From contig JAQXJI010000003.1 in the NCBI GenBank assembly GCA_029008615.1, forward strand, positions 1 through 64,000: a DNA stretch of 64,000 nt, read 5' to 3'. Each line of letters begins with the position of its first letter. The first letter of the stretch is position 1. The notes under the pieces were generated by a model. That model ran no database searches, had not been told where the DNA came from, and worked only from the letters and a program-made list of their open reading frames with translations. The position numbers were made by a program, and so were the translations under genes. Source of the DNA: Elusimicrobiota bacterium (GTDB lineage: Bacteria; Elusimicrobiota; Elusimicrobia; Elusimicrobiales; Elusimicrobiaceae). Of the stretch, positions 63,436 through 64,000 are shown piece by piece.

Positions 63436-64000
63436 TGTTTTCTCAGAGCCTTTTTATAAAACCAAGCTCTTAAAAAGCCCGGCATAGCGGCTTGCACCGC
63501 AAAGCGTACCAAAAGTATATAAACGTAATCTTTAAGCCCTATCATATTATGATCTTTCATATAAGAATAAAGCTTTCTGTTACTTAAAAAATATTTAAAA
63601 CCGCCGCGTCTCCCGTAAAAAGCGCTGTCAACCCTGGCATAAACAAGTATTTGCGGCAGATTGGCGAATTTAAAACCGCACTCCGCCATTCTTACCCAAA
63701 GATAATAATCTTCCATATAATGCAAATGCAAATATCCGCTGGCGGAAGATACGGCTTCTTTCTTGAACATAACGGTCATATGATTAAAAGGACATCTTCT
63801 TTTAAGAAATTGTTTCAGTTCGGCGTCTGTAAGCGGCAAACGCCTAAAATAAAGCTTCTTTTTGCTTAAAGAATCAATTTCCTCAATAGCGCCGCCGAGG
63901 ACGCAAAGCTCCTTATCCTCATTAAACGCCGCCGTTTGCAATGCAAAACGATTCGACGCGGCGATGTCGTCGCTGTCCATACGGGCCACCAAAGGATAAG
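63432..64000 (-). CDS. glycosyltransferase family 2 (N-terminus cut by window end)
   Basis: The frame stays open to the right edge (…YPLVARMDSDD), so the N-terminal ~80 residues are outside. Visible are the DSDD (D-x-D) metal site, the acceptor-domain segment CPFNHMTVMFKKEAV, and HYMEDYYLWVRMAECG with the catalytic ED of GT2/GT-A enzymes. It transfers a sugar to the lipid-linked glycan. Transcribed leftward, overlapping the pyruvyl transferase gene. Confidence 0.88.
   Translation of the reverse strand, partial: YPLVARMDSDDIAASNRFALQTAAFNEDKELCVLGGAIEEIDSLSKKKLYFRRLPLTDAELKQFLKRRCPFNHMTVMFKKEAVSSASGYLHLHYMEDYYLWVRMAECGFKFANLPQILVYARVDSAFYGRRGGFKYFLSNRKLYSYMKDHNMIGLKDYVYILLVRFAVQAAMPGFLRAWFYKKALRKQ

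Overview
The window reads as a dense, roughly 40-45% G+C chromosome of a Gram-negative anaerobe, probably host- or gut-associated. A Gram-negative envelope is shown by the AIDA-type autotransporter with an outer-membrane barrel, the lipoprotein polysaccharide exporter and the O-antigen-style locus. An anaerobic life is suggested by the PPi-dependent phosphofructokinase, the 2[4Fe-4S] ferredoxin, the radical SAM enzyme, ammonia-dependent AsnA and the absence of respiratory genes. The gene mix recalls gut Elusimicrobiota, but that placement is an impression and was not tested. No stretch longer than about 300 bases lacks a gene.

Layout. 1-3.5 kb: a peptide ABC transporter operon, cut at its 5' end. 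3.6-4.2 kb: a DksA/TraR regulator with a histone-H1-like N-terminus. 4.4-8.5 kb: a markedly AT-rich divergent cassette, with a radical SAM enzyme and ATP-grasp ligase leftward and a methyltransferase and MFS carrier rightward; it looks like a small undescribed biosynthesis/export system. 8.6-17.4 kb: housekeeping genes (K+ transporter, sugar MFS, secreted metzincin, HD protein, dicarboxylate symporter, RDD protein, unusual PTPS/QueD homologue, thioesterase, CYTH protein, ferredoxin). 17.4-24.1 kb: a leftward operon of a PD-(D/E)XK nuclease, two LtaS-like phosphoglycerol-transferase homologues, an FGGY kinase and a 45-residue membrane peptide. 24.2-26.1 kb: Pit phosphate transporter and its PhoU-like partner, behind a leader with a promoter and an intrinsic terminator. 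26.2-35.7 kb: a 1629-residue secreted trypsin-like protein, RmuC, PPi-PFK and a MATE pump.

35.8-43.3 kb holds a two-gene self-associating autotransporter system: a TibC/Aah-type heptosyltransferase with a four-cysteine metal finger, followed 26 bp later by its likely substrate, a 2032-residue autotransporter. This is followed by a T4 endonuclease V (DenV) homologue, a second metzincin, tRNA-Arg(UCU), a HAD phosphatase, a DUF805 protein, an aldo-keto reductase, AsnA and a small phage-tail-like cassette.

50.5-64 kb is a Wzx/Wzy-type surface polysaccharide locus: LMW tyrosine phosphatase, O-antigen ligase/polymerase, OPX exporter, Wzc-like kinase and epimerase, facing a convergent block of flippase, EpsG polymerase, DUF1919 protein, glycosyltransferases, a MenD-like ThDP enzyme and a pyruvyl transferase. 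The last glycosyltransferase is cut by the window end.

A pattern runs across the whole window. Genes whose start codons lack a Shine-Dalgarno sequence repeatedly carry a -10 hexamer, often with an extended TGn, exactly 6 or 7 nt before the ATG. This is the arrangement expected of leaderless mRNAs, and it alternates with genes that have good SD sequences.
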